The notes under the pieces are model-generated. The model had not been told where the DNA came from, made no database searches, and worked only from the letters and a program-made list of their open reading frames with translations. From contig CAIIXF020000001.1 in NCBI GenBank assembly GCA_903813345.2, forward strand, positions 23,205,915 to 23,269,914: a stretch of 64,000 nt of DNA. Reading direction: 5' to 3'. The translations under genes and the position numbers were made by a program. Numbering within the stretch: position 1 is the stretch's first letter; every line of letters starts with the position of its first letter. The DNA comes from Owenia fusiformis. Taxonomy: Eukaryota; Annelida; Polychaeta; Sabellida; Oweniidae. Positions 53,501 to 64,000 of the stretch are shown here, piece by piece.

Positions 53501-56500
53501 CTGTTATAAAACTAAGACACCCCACGTTATAAAACTAAGACCCTGTTATAAAACTAAGACCCCCCACGTTATAAAACTAAGACCCTGTTATAAAACTAAG
53601 ACCCCCCACATAATAAAACTAAGACCCTGTTATAAAACTAAGACCCCCCACGTTATAAAACTAAGACCCTGTTATAAAACTAAGACCCCCCACGTTATAA
53701 AACTAAGACCCTGTTATAAAACTAAGACCCCCCACGTTATAAAACTAAGACCCTGTTATAAAACTAAGACCCCCCCCCACGTAATAAAACTAAGACCCTG
53801 TTATAAAACTAAGACCCCCCACGTTATAAAACTAAGACCCTGTTATAAAACTAAGACCCCCCACATTATAAAACTAAGACCCTGTTATAAAACTAAGACC
53901 CCCCACGTTATAAAACTAAGACCCTGTTATAAAACTAAGACCACCCACGTTATAAAACTAAGACCCCCCACGTTATAAAACTAAGACCCTGTTATAAAAC
54001 TAAGACCCCCCACGTTATAAAACTAAGACCCTGTTATAAAACTAAGACCCCCCCACGTAATAAAACTAAGACCCTGTTATAAAACTAAGACCCCCCACGT
54101 TATAAAACTAAGACCCTGTTATAAAACTAAGACCCCCCACGTTATAAAACTAAGACCCTGTTATAAAACTAAGACCCCCCACATTATAAAACTAAGACCC
54201 TGTTATAAAACTAAGACCCCCCACGTTATAAAACTAAGACCCTGTTATAAAACTAAGACCCCCCACGTTATAAAACTAAGACCCTGTTATAAAACTAAGA
54301 CCCCCAACGTAATAAAACTAAGACCCTTTTATAAAACTAAGACCCCCCACGTTATAAAACTAAGACCCTGTTATAAAACTAAGACCCCCCACGTAATAAA
54401 ACTAAGACCCTTTTATAAAACTAAGACCCCCCACGTTATAAAACTAAGACCCTGTTATAAAACTAAGACCCCCCATGTAATAAAACTAAGACCCTGTTAT
54501 AAAACTAAGACCCCCCACGTTATAAAACTAAGACCCTGTTATAAAACTAAGACCCCCCACGTTATAAAACTAAGACCCTGTTATAAAACTAAGACCCCCC
54601 CCATGTAATAAAACTAAGACCCTGTTATAAAACTAAGACCCCCCATGTTACAAAACTAAGACCCTGTTATAAAACTAAGACCCCCCACGTTATAAAACTA
54701 AGACCCTGTTATAAAACTAAGACCCCCCACGTTATAAAACTAAGACCCTGTTATAAAACTAAGACCCCCCACGATATAAAACTAAGACCCTGTTATAAAA
54801 CTAAGACCCCCCACGTTATAAAACTAAGACCCTGTTATAAAACTAAGACCCCCCACGTAATAAAACTAAGACCCTGTTATAAAACTAAGACCCCCCACGT
54901 TATAAAACTAAGACCCTGTTATAAAACTAAGACCCCCCACGTTATAAAACTAAGACCCTGTTATAAAACTAAGACCCCCCCACGTTATAAAACTAAGACC
55001 CTGTTATAAAACTAAGACCCCCCACATTATAAAACTAAGACCCTGTTATAAAACTAAGACCCCCCACGTTATAAAACTAAGACCCTGTTATAAAACTAAG
55101 ACCCCCCACGTTATAAAACTAAGACCCTGTTATAAGAATCAGTCACCGTGCCTTGCTCTGCTCGCCACAAGGTAGTCTTGCCTCTGGGCCTTGTGTTCCC
55201 TAGTAACATACAGATTCTACAAAAGATAGTCTTGCTTCTGGTCCTTGTGTTCCCTTCTAATATACAGATTCTCCCCACTAACATAAAGATTCTACAAAAG
55301 GTAGTCTTGCTTCTGGTCCTTGTGTTCCCTTCTAATATACAGATTCTCCCCACTAACATAAATATTCTACAAAAGGTAGTCTTGCTTCTGGTCCTTGTGT
55401 TCCCTTCTAATATACAGATTCTCCCCACTAACATAAAGATTCTACACATGGTAGTCTTGTCTCTGGCCCTTGTTTACCCTAGTAACATACACATATGGTA
55501 GTCTTGCCATTGACCCTTGTTTTCCCTAGTAACATGGTGGTTCAAGATTTCAGACCCATCTTTCTCACATAGATTGCTGAACTTATTTTAGTTAAGAATT
55601 CCTAATAGAATTAAGAATTAATAGCTGAAACTGTTCTGTTTGTCCTAGCAAACAATATCCCAATATGCATTTGAAATTCATTTTTGTCTATATGTGTTGA
55701 CAGTCTGTGATGTCATCATCAATCATCACAATGGGAATTAGGTGAATTCTATCTGTGACAGTGAGATTATCTATGATGTCACATAGTAGTTTGATTTCTA
55801 AGAAATGTGGCAGAGTTCTATCTATGACAGAGATGCTTTGTGATGTCATCATGAATTATCTCGTTTCCATTGTGATGATTGATGATGTCATCAGAGTACT
55901 TTGTGATGTCATCGTGAATTACCTCATTTCTATTGTGATGATTGATGATGACATCACAGACTGTCAACAAATAGACAGAAGAAGTTGAGAAGTTGAACTA
56001 CAAGTTGGAAAATTGTTTGCTAGGGCAAAACAACTCAGTTTCAGCTAATAATTCTTAATTCTATTAGGAATTCTTAACTAACAAAGGTTCAGCAATCTGT
56101 GCCAGAATGATGGGTCTTAAATCTTGAACTACCATTAAACATCACTTCCAAAACAATACCAGCATAAAATGGAGTATCTCTTTTTATGCTCAGCATAAAA
56201 TGGGACATCACTTTTTATGCCAGCATAAAATGGGATATCACTTTTTATGCCAGCATAAAATGGGACATCACTTTTTATGCCGGGCATTAAAAGTGATATC
56301 AAAAAAAAATTACTTTTTTTAAAAATCAACAAATCCGGGTATTTGTTACAGTCCATTTTTATATAATCCGCTGTTGTATGTTACTGGGGAACACAAGGCC
56401 CAGAGGCAAGACTACCTTGTGGCGAGCAGAGCAAGGCACGGTGACTGATTCTTATAGCAAGGTCTTAGTTTTATAATGTGGGAGGTCTTAGTTTTATAAC

Positions 56501-59500
56501 AGGGTCTTAGTTTTATAACGTGGGGGGTCTTAGTTTTATAACAGGGTCTTAGTTTTATAACATGGGTGGTCTTAGTTTTATAACAGGGTCTTAGTTTTAT
56601 AACGTGGGGGGTCTTAGTTTTAAAACGTGGGGGGTCTTAGTTTTATAACAGGGTCTTAGTTTTATAACGTGGGGGGTCTTAGTTTTATAACAGGGTCTTA
56701 GTTTTATAACGTGGGGGGTCTTAGTTTTATAACAGGGTCTTAGTTTTATAACGTGGGGGGTCTTAGTTTTATAACAGGGTCTTAGTTTTATTACGTGGGG
56801 GGTCTTAGTTTTATAACAGGGTCTTAGTTTTATAACGTGGGGGGTCTTAGTTTTATAACAGGGTCTTAGTTTTATAACGTGGGGGGTCTTAGTTTTATAA
56901 CAGGGTCTTAGTTTTATAACGTGGGGGGTCTTAGTTTTATAACAGGGTCTTAGTTTTATAACGTGGGGGGTCTTAGTTTTATAACAGGGTCTTAGTTTTA
57001 TAACGTGGGGGGTCTTAGTTTTATAACAGGGTCTTAGTTTTATTACATGGGGGGTCTTAGTTTTATAACAGGGTCTTAGTTTTATAACGTGGGGGGTCTT
57101 AGTTTTGTAGGTCTTAGGTCTTAGGTCTTTGTTTTGTAGACACCCGAAACATTTGGTGTATTTAAGTCCCTCACAATACTTGTTTCCTCCCTTGGTTCAG
57201 AATTATCATTTAGATTTTGGAAGTTTAATCAAGCAAATATTTATTGATTACAGACGCCAGATGGTTGGGCAATATTTCTAATAATGTTTTACATCATGCG
57301 GACACCTTTAAATGTAAGTAAACTTATTTTATTAGTGATAAGTAAGTGTATGAATATTTTGAGATACTTGATGGAAATTGAAAGGAAGGTAATTTTGATA
57401 TTTTAAGTATTGTACAACTGAGAACTGGTCTACTCGTTTATTGGTCTATACATGTATTTATTGAGATAGTGTAATCTTCAATTGCTCATCCTCACATGTT
57501 TTGATGCAGTTCGTACATTTCCATAATACTGCACATCTGACATTTCCATAATACTGCACATCTGACATTTCTATAATACTGCATATCTGACATTTCCATA
57601 ATACTGCACATCTGACATTTCCATAATACTGCACATCCGACATTTCCATAATACTGCACATCTGACATTTTCATAATACTGCACATCCGACATTTCCATA
57701 ATACTGCACATCTGACATTTTCATAATACTGCACATCCGACATTTCCATAATACTGCACATCTGACATTTCCATAATACTGCACATCTGACATTTCCATA
57801 ATACTGCACATCCGACATTTCCATAATACTGCACATCTGACATTTCCATAATACTGCACATCTGACATTTCCATAATACTGCACATCCGACATTTCCATA
57901 ATACTGCACATCTGACATTTCTATAATACTGCATATCTGACATTTCCATAATACTGCACATCTGACATTTCCATAATACTGCACATCCGACATTTCCATA
58001 ATACTGCACATCTGACATTTTCATAATACTGCACATCCGACATTTCCATAATACTGCACATCTGACATTTTCATAATACTGCACATCCGACATTTCCATA
58101 ATACTGCACATCTGACATTTCCATAATACTGCACATCTGACATTTCCATAATACTGCACATCCGACATTTCCATAATACTGCACATCTGACATTTCCATA
58201 ATACTGCACATCTGACATTTCCATAATACTGCACATCCGACATTTCCATAATACTGCACATCTGACATTTCCATAATACTGCACACCTGATATGAAATTA
58301 ATTCTATATTTCCTTTCATGATTTTAGGCATACTGTATCATGTGTGTCTGGAGCCAATACTGTGAACTGAAGGCTGGAAGGGGCACTTTTCTTTACCATC
58401 AGAAACGTAAGGTAGGTTCACGGAATACATATACTGCTAAATACATTGAATGTTTGCTTCCAGTTGGCAGAATTCATTGAAAAAAGATTTAAAAGTCAAA
58501 ACGACAGCAAAAACTTCATCATCCTACCAAATAGACATTTTTACTTTTATTCCAAAGATACATCTTGAAAATCAGCTAATAAAAAAATCAGATATGATTT
58601 TGTTATTGTAGAGACATAATCGCAATATGGTGAGACAAATCCAGCCTATAAGCCAACCAGATTCCTCTCAGCACACAAGTCTACCTACGGTGTCAGCATA
58701 TTGCGAGGCAACCAGAGTGTCATACAATGAACATGGTGAGGTTATACTTGCCCCACCACCATATAAACTTGACCCACCATCATATTCACAGATAAACCTT
58801 AACAATGGTGTCAATGATGACAGTACTGATAGACACAAAGACAATACACCTTTAGTGACATCATCAAACGTGATGTCAAATACAGTATCAATTGCGATGT
58901 CATTTACATCTTTAAATCTGATGTCAACTACACCATCAAACATGTAACTCAATGAATCTAAATGGTAGCCAGCAATGGGAGATAAATCACCAACAACCCT
59001 GATGACAATGCTACATCTCCATGACAACCCGGCAGATCTGCTTTACAAACAGCACCATGACAACACCTACATGACTCTCCAGAACATGCCATTGTATGTT
59101 TTATACTAAGATAGACATTTAGATATTAGATACATACCAAATCTGTACTTAAAAAATCAATGACAAATCTCAAACATCATCTGGATAATGTATACCATGT
59201 AGCTATATCAAACAGCTACAGTGTGGTTGCCCTGGTAACATAAAACGATACATATAGTTGGTTACCTGTTACAATGTGATGTTGCCCTGGTGATAGTAGA
59301 TGACTCGGGAACATCTGCCTCGTATATTCTGTTAATAATAGTGTTCCCCAATTCTGCCATCACCTTCAGTAATTCTGGTTCCCATGAGTCTAATGTCACA
59401 GAGCGCACCTTTGACATATGAACACCAAAGCTCCTGAAAATATCACAAACATGTATTAATATGCATATGGCGTATACACAATCTTAAATATTTTGAAATA

Positions 59501-62500
59501 AACTATATGTAACGCTCATATTCATTAGGCCATTAAATGGAAAAGGTCACAAATCAATTTGTTTTAGTAGACTACAGTATTCTTTTTTAATTTTTAAAAT
59601 GTCTATTTTGTGAAAAAGCTCAGGCACCCACTGTAATATTTAACAAAATAGAATGTGTGTAGATATTATTTGGCCCATCCTTCACACGCTCTATTTAATT
59701 GTTTGATGAGATTATCTTTAAGGTATATAAAGGTATAAAGGTATAATTCTGACGAGGGTAGACTAAAAAATGTATAATTTAACTGCCACAGTGTTCAATT
59801 AAGAAAGCAATCCAGTTAAGCCTCCAATATATTTCAATACTTTACCTATGAATTCCAGAGCATTCTATACATAATGTGATCCCTAAGTTAATACTGGCCC
59901 ATCTAGGTTCTGTAGAGCCACAATCACAGCATTGGTTGTTCCCAGGTATAGACAGTAGCTGTTTCATTCTAGAAAACAACAAAGAAATATATATTGTACA
60001 TGATGTTAGCGTACACAATCACAGCACTAGTTGTTGCCAGGAATAGACGTTACTGTTTCATTCTAGAAAACAATAGACATATTTAATGTTCAGGATGTTA
60101 GCATACGCTTTGCTATAAATTTTAACAAGGCATTAACATGACAAAATGTCACAACCTTGTATTACAAATGGTTACAAAATGTTACAAGTCCACTTAATTG
60201 TTACCATGGTAACATTTCAAGTCAATGTGACTATGCATTCTTAAGTTACAGTATGTAAGAAATCTGAGAAGTGTTTCAAGACAAATAATCTGTTTCTGAA
60301 TTTGAAAAGTAATGGCTTTTCAAAAGTCAAATTCACAAAATACTCTTTCTATTAAGAAAACAGCAATTCGACAGAGTAACAAATCCCAACAAACAAAATA
60401 TTTTGTGACCATTTTGAATTATTTGATTCAAGAATAAAAACTGAAACAATATTTGTGATATTATATGAAATACTGAGTATAAATTATGAAACAACACTTT
60501 GAAGAGATCTCAAAACTATGCACAGAGGTGATCATGCAGCAGGATTGAACTTTATTATGCAAGGCATAGTGTACTATTTCTACCAACCTGGTTTGTTTAG
60601 CTGTAACAGGGTGAGGTGCTGTTGTACTTGGGTTGTTCTCCCCTGAGGATGATGTACTGGTGCTCTGTGTAGGAGATTTGCTTGAGACAGTAGTAGCTTC
60701 AGTGTTGCTTGGCCCATTTGTATTCACCTAAAAATAAATACAGTATGCATATAAACTGTCAAGTGAAACACCTTTGAAATGGAGTCCCAAGATACATTGA
60801 CTTAATGTTAAATAAATCTCTGTAAGAGGAATATCTCCCTAGTTGAACATTTTAAGATGTACCAAAGTTACTCACTTCGAGAGCCATGTTAGATTTTGAA
60901 ACTTATGGCTCTCAAAGGGAGAAGTGGACAGCTCATCGATTGTGACCTTTGAAATCGAATTAAGTCGATCAGCGGCCTACTTTTGTTCTCTAACTATGCT
61001 ATACATCATTATCATCCTTCTGTGCAAGTATTGGAGTGCTGAGGTATTTCCTTTTCGATCAAGACTTGTAATTGTTAGTCGAGTGAATGTTTTTACTGCC
61101 GAATTCCAATATGGCGTTTTCTGCTCGGACATTTTCGTACATTTCCGGAGGTTGTCCGAACCTAACTAATTCTCAAAATTAATTTCGTTCGTTGCGTATC
61201 TCGCTCCTAGCAAACCGCCATATTGGAAATAGGTCTAAAAAACATTCACTCGATGAACAATTTTCAAGTCTTGATCGAAAAAGAAGTATTTCAGCGCTCT
61301 AATACTTACACGGATTGATGATACTGATGTAAGACACAGTTAGAGACCAAAAGTAAGCCGCTGATCGACTTAATTCAATTTCAAAGGTCACAATCATTGA
61401 GCTGTCCAAATGCTCCGTGGGAAAGCTATTATATCAAAATCCAAATAACTTTCGCAGGAAGTAATACCAAAGGTGTTCCACTTATACAGGTTTCACTTTA
61501 AATCATATTCCTTGTTGGTCTGCACTGTACCAAGAAAGTACATGTATAAACATCTAAAAGAGCCAAGAAATTTTGCTTTTATGTGCCATGTGAGACAATT
61601 TTGAGCATACTGTTATTATATCAAGTTTCTTTAATAAATTCATCAGTAGAAACTATTTCATGATTTCATCTACGTAATTTCTCACAGAGGGAAATCTTCA
61701 TTGGTCTGAAAATGCACATGTTTTAGAGATTCAATGAATATGAAAGCACCATGAGCCCAGTGCACCTACCCGCTCAAGTTCTTTAGTTGGTAAACTCCTG
61801 CTTCTATCTCTGAATGCTTGACTAACCCCAGTCTGTATGGCAGTGATCCAGGCAGAACACTCCTCGGCAGAGTCTGCTTGTAGCATGTGACTCCTAGAAC
61901 AATCTCAAATATTAAAATGCAATCATATCACCCAGGGCAAAAGGGGTAAAAATGCAATAATAGATTTATATAGTTATAGGATATCCTAATTTTGTGATTC
62001 GGTTGCAAAAAAAATATATGCCTGATTCTCTCCTAAAAATCTTCAGCCTTTCTTTTCAAATCGATCCAAAACTTCTATAAATGACTTAAAATCTGGCATT
62101 TAGAGACTAAGCTTGATATATTCTCATATTTTCTTCATACAAGTCCTCTCAGAGTCCTCTCATTTGAAACAATTATCTTAAAGCAAAGAAATAATTTCCT
62201 ACAGCTGGTTCAAGAATGGAATGTTTACCTGGTTGGAGAGACAACTTCAAAACAGAACCTCCTGTCAAGCTCTACATGTGGCTTTACAAGGCACAATCGG
62301 AGATCTTCCTCCATAATGGTCAGGTTATCCTTGGATCTCTTACGATACACCAGCTGATCCTCATGGATCATGAAGTACCTTCTGCAATGTACAGATGCAT
62401 TATGGGTATAAGAGAAAATACTTGATTTTTGATAGGTTAGAAGGTAGTTAATAATTTAGTATGAGTGCGCTTTGAAAATACATAGGACAATGGTTAACAA

Positions 62501-62863
62501 TAGAGTTAATAGCCTAGTTGAAAATTATTCTAATGATAAAACTTTGGCCTATGGTCAAATCTGACTGGTCAAGGTATTTGATGTACATTTTCTGGTGAGC
62601 ATTCACCTAACAATGCCCATAAGTAATGTTTTACAGTATCATAATACAGTATGATAGTCAATACTGTATTTAAACTCTTTATACTGCAACTCTTAATTCT
62701 ATCATATTTGGTAATGCGTTGGTGTTACTGTACATGACACTTACCTGACCCATGACTTGAACTTGCCACTGGTGCGTTTGAATAGGTATCCCTCCATCTT
62801 TATGTCCGCAGCCTCACTCTCATTCTCACTTGATGCCTCTTCATCGCTACTTTCAACCACCTC
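47583..62863 (-). CDS. ACAP2: ACAP-type ArfGAP with PH, ArfGAP and ankyrin repeats (3' part; gene runs off the right edge)
   Basis: Thirteen minus-strand exons: 62745-62863, 62229-62381, 61770-61893, 60588-60727, 59846-59968, 59266-59433, 50571-50775, 50121-50214, 49713-49825, 49150-49376, 48813-48873, 48400-48511 and 47583-47665. All phases fit, giving 573 residues to a TGA. Order: acidic linker; PH domain (MEGYLFKR...[11 protein letters not shown]...AWITAIQ, about 23-120); Ser/Thr linker; ArfGAP zinc finger with C-x2-C-x16-C-x2-C (about 192-215) and the catalytic Arg in [16 protein letters not shown]; acidic linker; ankyrin repeats (about 420-540); and the ending [19 protein letters not shown]. 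The protein accelerates GTP hydrolysis on Arf6 at endosomal/plasma membranes. ACAP2/ACAP3 are the closest family by the [12 protein letters not shown] and ankyrin text; which paralogue cannot be decided, so the symbol is provisional. The N-terminal BAR domain is not in the window, although the exon at 62863 starts in phase 0. The intron 50776-59265 hosts the LAPTM-like gene. Confidence 0.93.
47717..48219. mobile_element. CACACCGG-family TIR element, copy 2
   Basis: Same termini as 9686-10392, flanked by a 6-bp duplication ATAACT (47711-47716, 48220-48225). It is 503 bp against 707 bp for copy 1. It lies in the last intron of the ACAP gene. Confidence 0.85.
51030..51135 (+). mobile_element. 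Hairpin-ended element, 5' fragment
   Basis: GGCATTAATATACAAAATGT plus CGCCATCTGTCATTTGTTACA matches the family start, but the terminal hairpin is missing. Confidence 0.5.
51608..58947 (+). CDS. LAPTM4/5-like lysosomal tetraspan membrane protein, 7 exons, nested in the ACAP gene
   Basis: Exons 51608-51688, 52498-52570, 52900-52985, 53232-53342, 57254-57313, 58328-58411 and 58612-58947 all have GT-AG borders and compatible phases (276 residues). The N-terminus [20 protein letters not shown] matches the LAPTM start ([20 protein letters not shown] type). Four membrane helices follow, about residues 24-46, 55-80, 86-110 and 121-148, the last ending [12 protein letters not shown] as in LAPTM4 (AYLINCVWNCY). 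The cytosolic tail has two PPxY motifs, PPPY (about 213-216) and PPSY (about 220-223). In LAPTM proteins these recruit NEDD4-family ubiquitin ligases for delivery to late endosomes/lysosomes. The tail (about 110 residues) is longer than in vertebrate LAPTM4 and ends in a Ser/Thr/Met-rich stretch. LAPTM4A, 4B and 5 cannot be told apart here. The gene lies inside one ACAP intron on the opposite strand; its intron 4 carries a 3.75-kb foldback element and intron 5 a 25-bp minisatellite. Confidence 0.85.
52697..52857 (+). mobile_element. Hairpin-ended element, copy in a LAPTM intron
   Basis: GGCATAACATGCAAAATATC plus ACCACCTGCC at the start. The end is a decayed hairpin (ATCCCTACTCGTGGGTGACATAA). 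It lies about 40 bases before LAPTM exon 3. Confidence 0.6.
53392..57145. mobile_element. 3.75-kb foldback transposon with satellite arms and 10-bp target duplication
   Basis: Termini GGGTGTCTACAAAACAAAGA are exact inverses at both ends. GAAACATTTG is duplicated at 53382-53391 and 57146-57155. The left arm (about 1.74 kb) is a tandem array of a 42-bp dimer (GTTATAAAACTAAGACCCT plus GTTATAAAACTAAGACCCCC plus CAC). The right arm (about 0.69 kb) is the same array inverted. Inner inverted segments continue the symmetry: 55137-55210 against 56370-56455 (CAAGGTAGTCTTGCCTCTGG), then about 55575-55665 against 56010-56095, then about 55690-55730 against 55945-55990. No transposase is seen. Long satellite-built arms plus a 9-10 bp duplication are features of Foldback/Mutator-type elements. 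Confidence 0.9.
55200..55470. repeat. About 75-bp tandem repeat inside the foldback element
   Basis: Three to four units with GGTAGTCTTGCTTCTGGTCC and ATATACAGATTCTCCCCACT, on the left side of the loop. Confidence 0.75.
57510..58292. repeat. 25-bp minisatellite in LAPTM intron 5
   Basis: About 31 units of CATTTCCATAATACTGCACA plus TCTGA. A rare variant unit (CTATAATACTGCATATCTGA) recurs 350 bases apart (about 57567 and 57917), indicating a higher-order duplication of 14 units. The array ends about 36 bases before the acceptor of exon 6. Confidence 0.95.
60126..60180 (+). mobile_element. Hairpin-ended element, 5' fragment
   Basis: AAGGCATTAACATGACAAAA plus TGTCACAACC matches the family start only. 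It lies in an ACAP intron. Confidence 0.4.
60761..61498. mobile_element. Foldback MITE in an ACAP intron
   Basis: The ends AAGTGAAAC and GTTTCACTT carry GGAACACC-type words as in the pogo-like family. The interior has two inverse arms of about 290 bases, 60885-61170 and 61185-61470 (e.g. AAGTCGATCAGCGGC against GCCGCTGATCGACTTAATTC). The 81-codon frame inside is a by-product. Confidence 0.75.
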
Positions 62864-63368
62864 CTAAAAATATAGTAGAGGAAAAGAATTATAAGATTTG
62901 CAAGTTTTACAATTATATATAATAAACATATAATACATTCGATTCAGGTAAAAGGTAGGGTATACAAGAGTATATTAGAGTTCTAAGAGACAAGTTCCTG
63001 AAAAAAGTCAAAACTGTTAGACTGTCAGAAAATAAGCGTGACATGGAATCAGGAAGCATGCTGTAAAATTGTGACCATTTTTTTAAAACTAACTCTCAAC
63101 CTTTCTCTTCTAGTTCCTTTAATATAAAAAGTTCATTTCATGAACAATATCAAAAGAATTCAAGGTTAGTGATCAACTACAAGATTCCTGACCCTGAAAT
63201 ACTGTTTGAATGCAACGCCTGATTATTTTATATGATAACACAAGTCAGAAAAGCTACCATAGAAGATCAGACATGACCCATCAAAACCTGAACACTAAAT
63301 GATTAATAGAAATCACTACAAGTATCACAAATGGTATATAATGCACTCCCTCTAAAAATATAACTTAC

Positions 63369-63446
63369 TGAAGTTCTTATTTGAGTCCATCTTTTTAAAG
63401 TCTCATATTGTTTTACAACCTTGCGCAAGAAATTATTTCCATCCAT
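63369..63446 (-). CDS. Candidate alternative first coding exon of the ACAP gene (no BAR domain)
   Basis: The minus-strand ATG at 63446 opens 26 codons (MDGNNFLRKVVKQYE...) that end exactly at a strong donor, TCA|GTAAGT, in phase 0. The next ACAP exon (62863) begins in phase 0, so the two would join in frame directly ahead of the PH domain. An in-frame stop lies four codons upstream of the ATG and no AG acceptor is adjacent. The segment therefore looks like a first coding exon rather than an internal one. The peptide does not resemble a BAR domain. It may instead be a chance reading frame; only the ATG, the donor and the phase support it. Confidence 0.35.
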
Positions 63447-64000
63447 TTTAGGAATTGTTTATATTATACATGCATCTCTGATAGAATGATGAACAGTTGT
63501 TCCTTCTGGTAAGTATATCACCTATACAGCAGGTGGAACCTTAATGATGACATATCATTGTTTATTTGATTAGAGCTAGACTTATACTTGACTTGTACAT
63601 TGTAAAAGTCCTCCTTATCAAGTACAAGACAATCAATATTAATCTCAGATAAAGACTACACAATAGCTGGGGTTTCTATCCAAATATTTTTATTCAACTC
63701 TCAGTATGTCATCATCATAATATACTCCTTTCACGTGTTCAATGTCATCAAATAGAGCTATAAGTATATCCCGTCAGAGAATATTTAATGTCCCTTGTCT
63801 TGGGGTCCTTAAGATTAAATTCTGTATTCCGTGCCAACACCCCTATGACTTCATGATGCTTAAAAGTTACTTCCTTATTTAGATAAATTCATTCCATTCA
63901 TATAGAGTAAAACTTGGTAGTTTGTACAGTTCACTTTGCTATCATGTACTGTACGAACATATCACAACTATTAGACCGTTATTTTATTAGCATAATGACA

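Noticed and set aside
53376-53978. 200-codon open frame of repeated [14 protein letters not shown]
   Set aside because: It is a by-product of the 42-bp satellite (14 codons per dimer) in the foldback arm, with no start or splice context and no non-repetitive sequence.
55148-55501. Open frames on both strands with [16 protein letters not shown] repeats
   Set aside because: They arise from the ~75-bp tandem repeat near the foldback loop; no conserved domain.
57458-58331. Several overlapping minus-strand frames rich in [16 protein letters not shown]
   Set aside because: The 25-bp unit cycles through all three frames without stops on that strand. Same peptide in each frame offset; lies in a LAPTM intron.
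60924-61169. 81-codon plus-strand frame in the ACAP intron
   Set aside because: It lies entirely in one arm of a foldback MITE, whose inverse copy carries disrupting changes.

Overview
The window is animal nuclear DNA. It is AT-rich, with long introns, GT-AG splice junctions, dense minisatellites and many short inverted-repeat transposons. No protein here fixes the species. The mixture of tandem-repeat-bearing elements with a terminal GTCACCAC hairpin, pogo/mariner/hAT-type MITEs and frequent ACATGTAC motifs resembles molluscs and other lophotrochozoans, but an invertebrate deuterostome cannot be excluded. No prokaryotic, organellar or viral gene was seen.

Layout. Positions 1-27,600 hold no gene I can support. 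They are a landscape of MITEs, a tRNA-derived SINE, a repeated hairpin-ended family whose copies carry different internal minisatellites (6.0-6.5, 8.1-9.2 and 22.0-23.7 kb), a GC-rich 494-bp inverted-repeat element (15.56-16.05 kb) and a 1.7-kb minisatellite with higher-order structure (17.6-19.3 kb). At 27.6-28.9 kb a minus-strand TMEM53 (DUF829) gene lies head to head with a large plus-strand gene at 31.9-43.7 kb. A complex foldback region sits between them.

The plus-strand gene resolves into 14 exons (831 codons, all phases compatible) and resembles the synaptonemal complex protein SIX6OS1. Its 3.7-kb intron hosts an oppositely oriented gene for a small secreted/single-pass Kazal-like membrane protein. 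From 47.6 kb to beyond the right edge runs a minus-strand ACAP-type ArfGAP gene (PH, ArfGAP zinc finger, ankyrin repeats; the BAR exons would lie outside the window). One of its introns (50.8-59.3 kb) contains a complete plus-strand LAPTM4/5-like lysosomal tetraspan gene of 7 exons. That gene's fourth intron was in turn invaded by a 3.75-kb foldback element with a 10-bp target duplication. There are thus two nested-gene arrangements, one with a transposon nested inside the nested gene.

The genes do not form a pathway: one is meiotic, two act in endosomal/lysosomal trafficking (ACAP and LAPTM), and TMEM53 is a nuclear-envelope/ER-type protein. The most distinctive theme is the interplay of transposons, minisatellites and splice sites. 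Examples are a 47-bp array that repeats a 3' splice site together with the first bases of its exon, a TTAA-type foldback inserted inside a 45-bp minisatellite unit next to a 5' splice site, and a hAT-type MITE with an 8-bp duplication inserted inside a 34-bp array.
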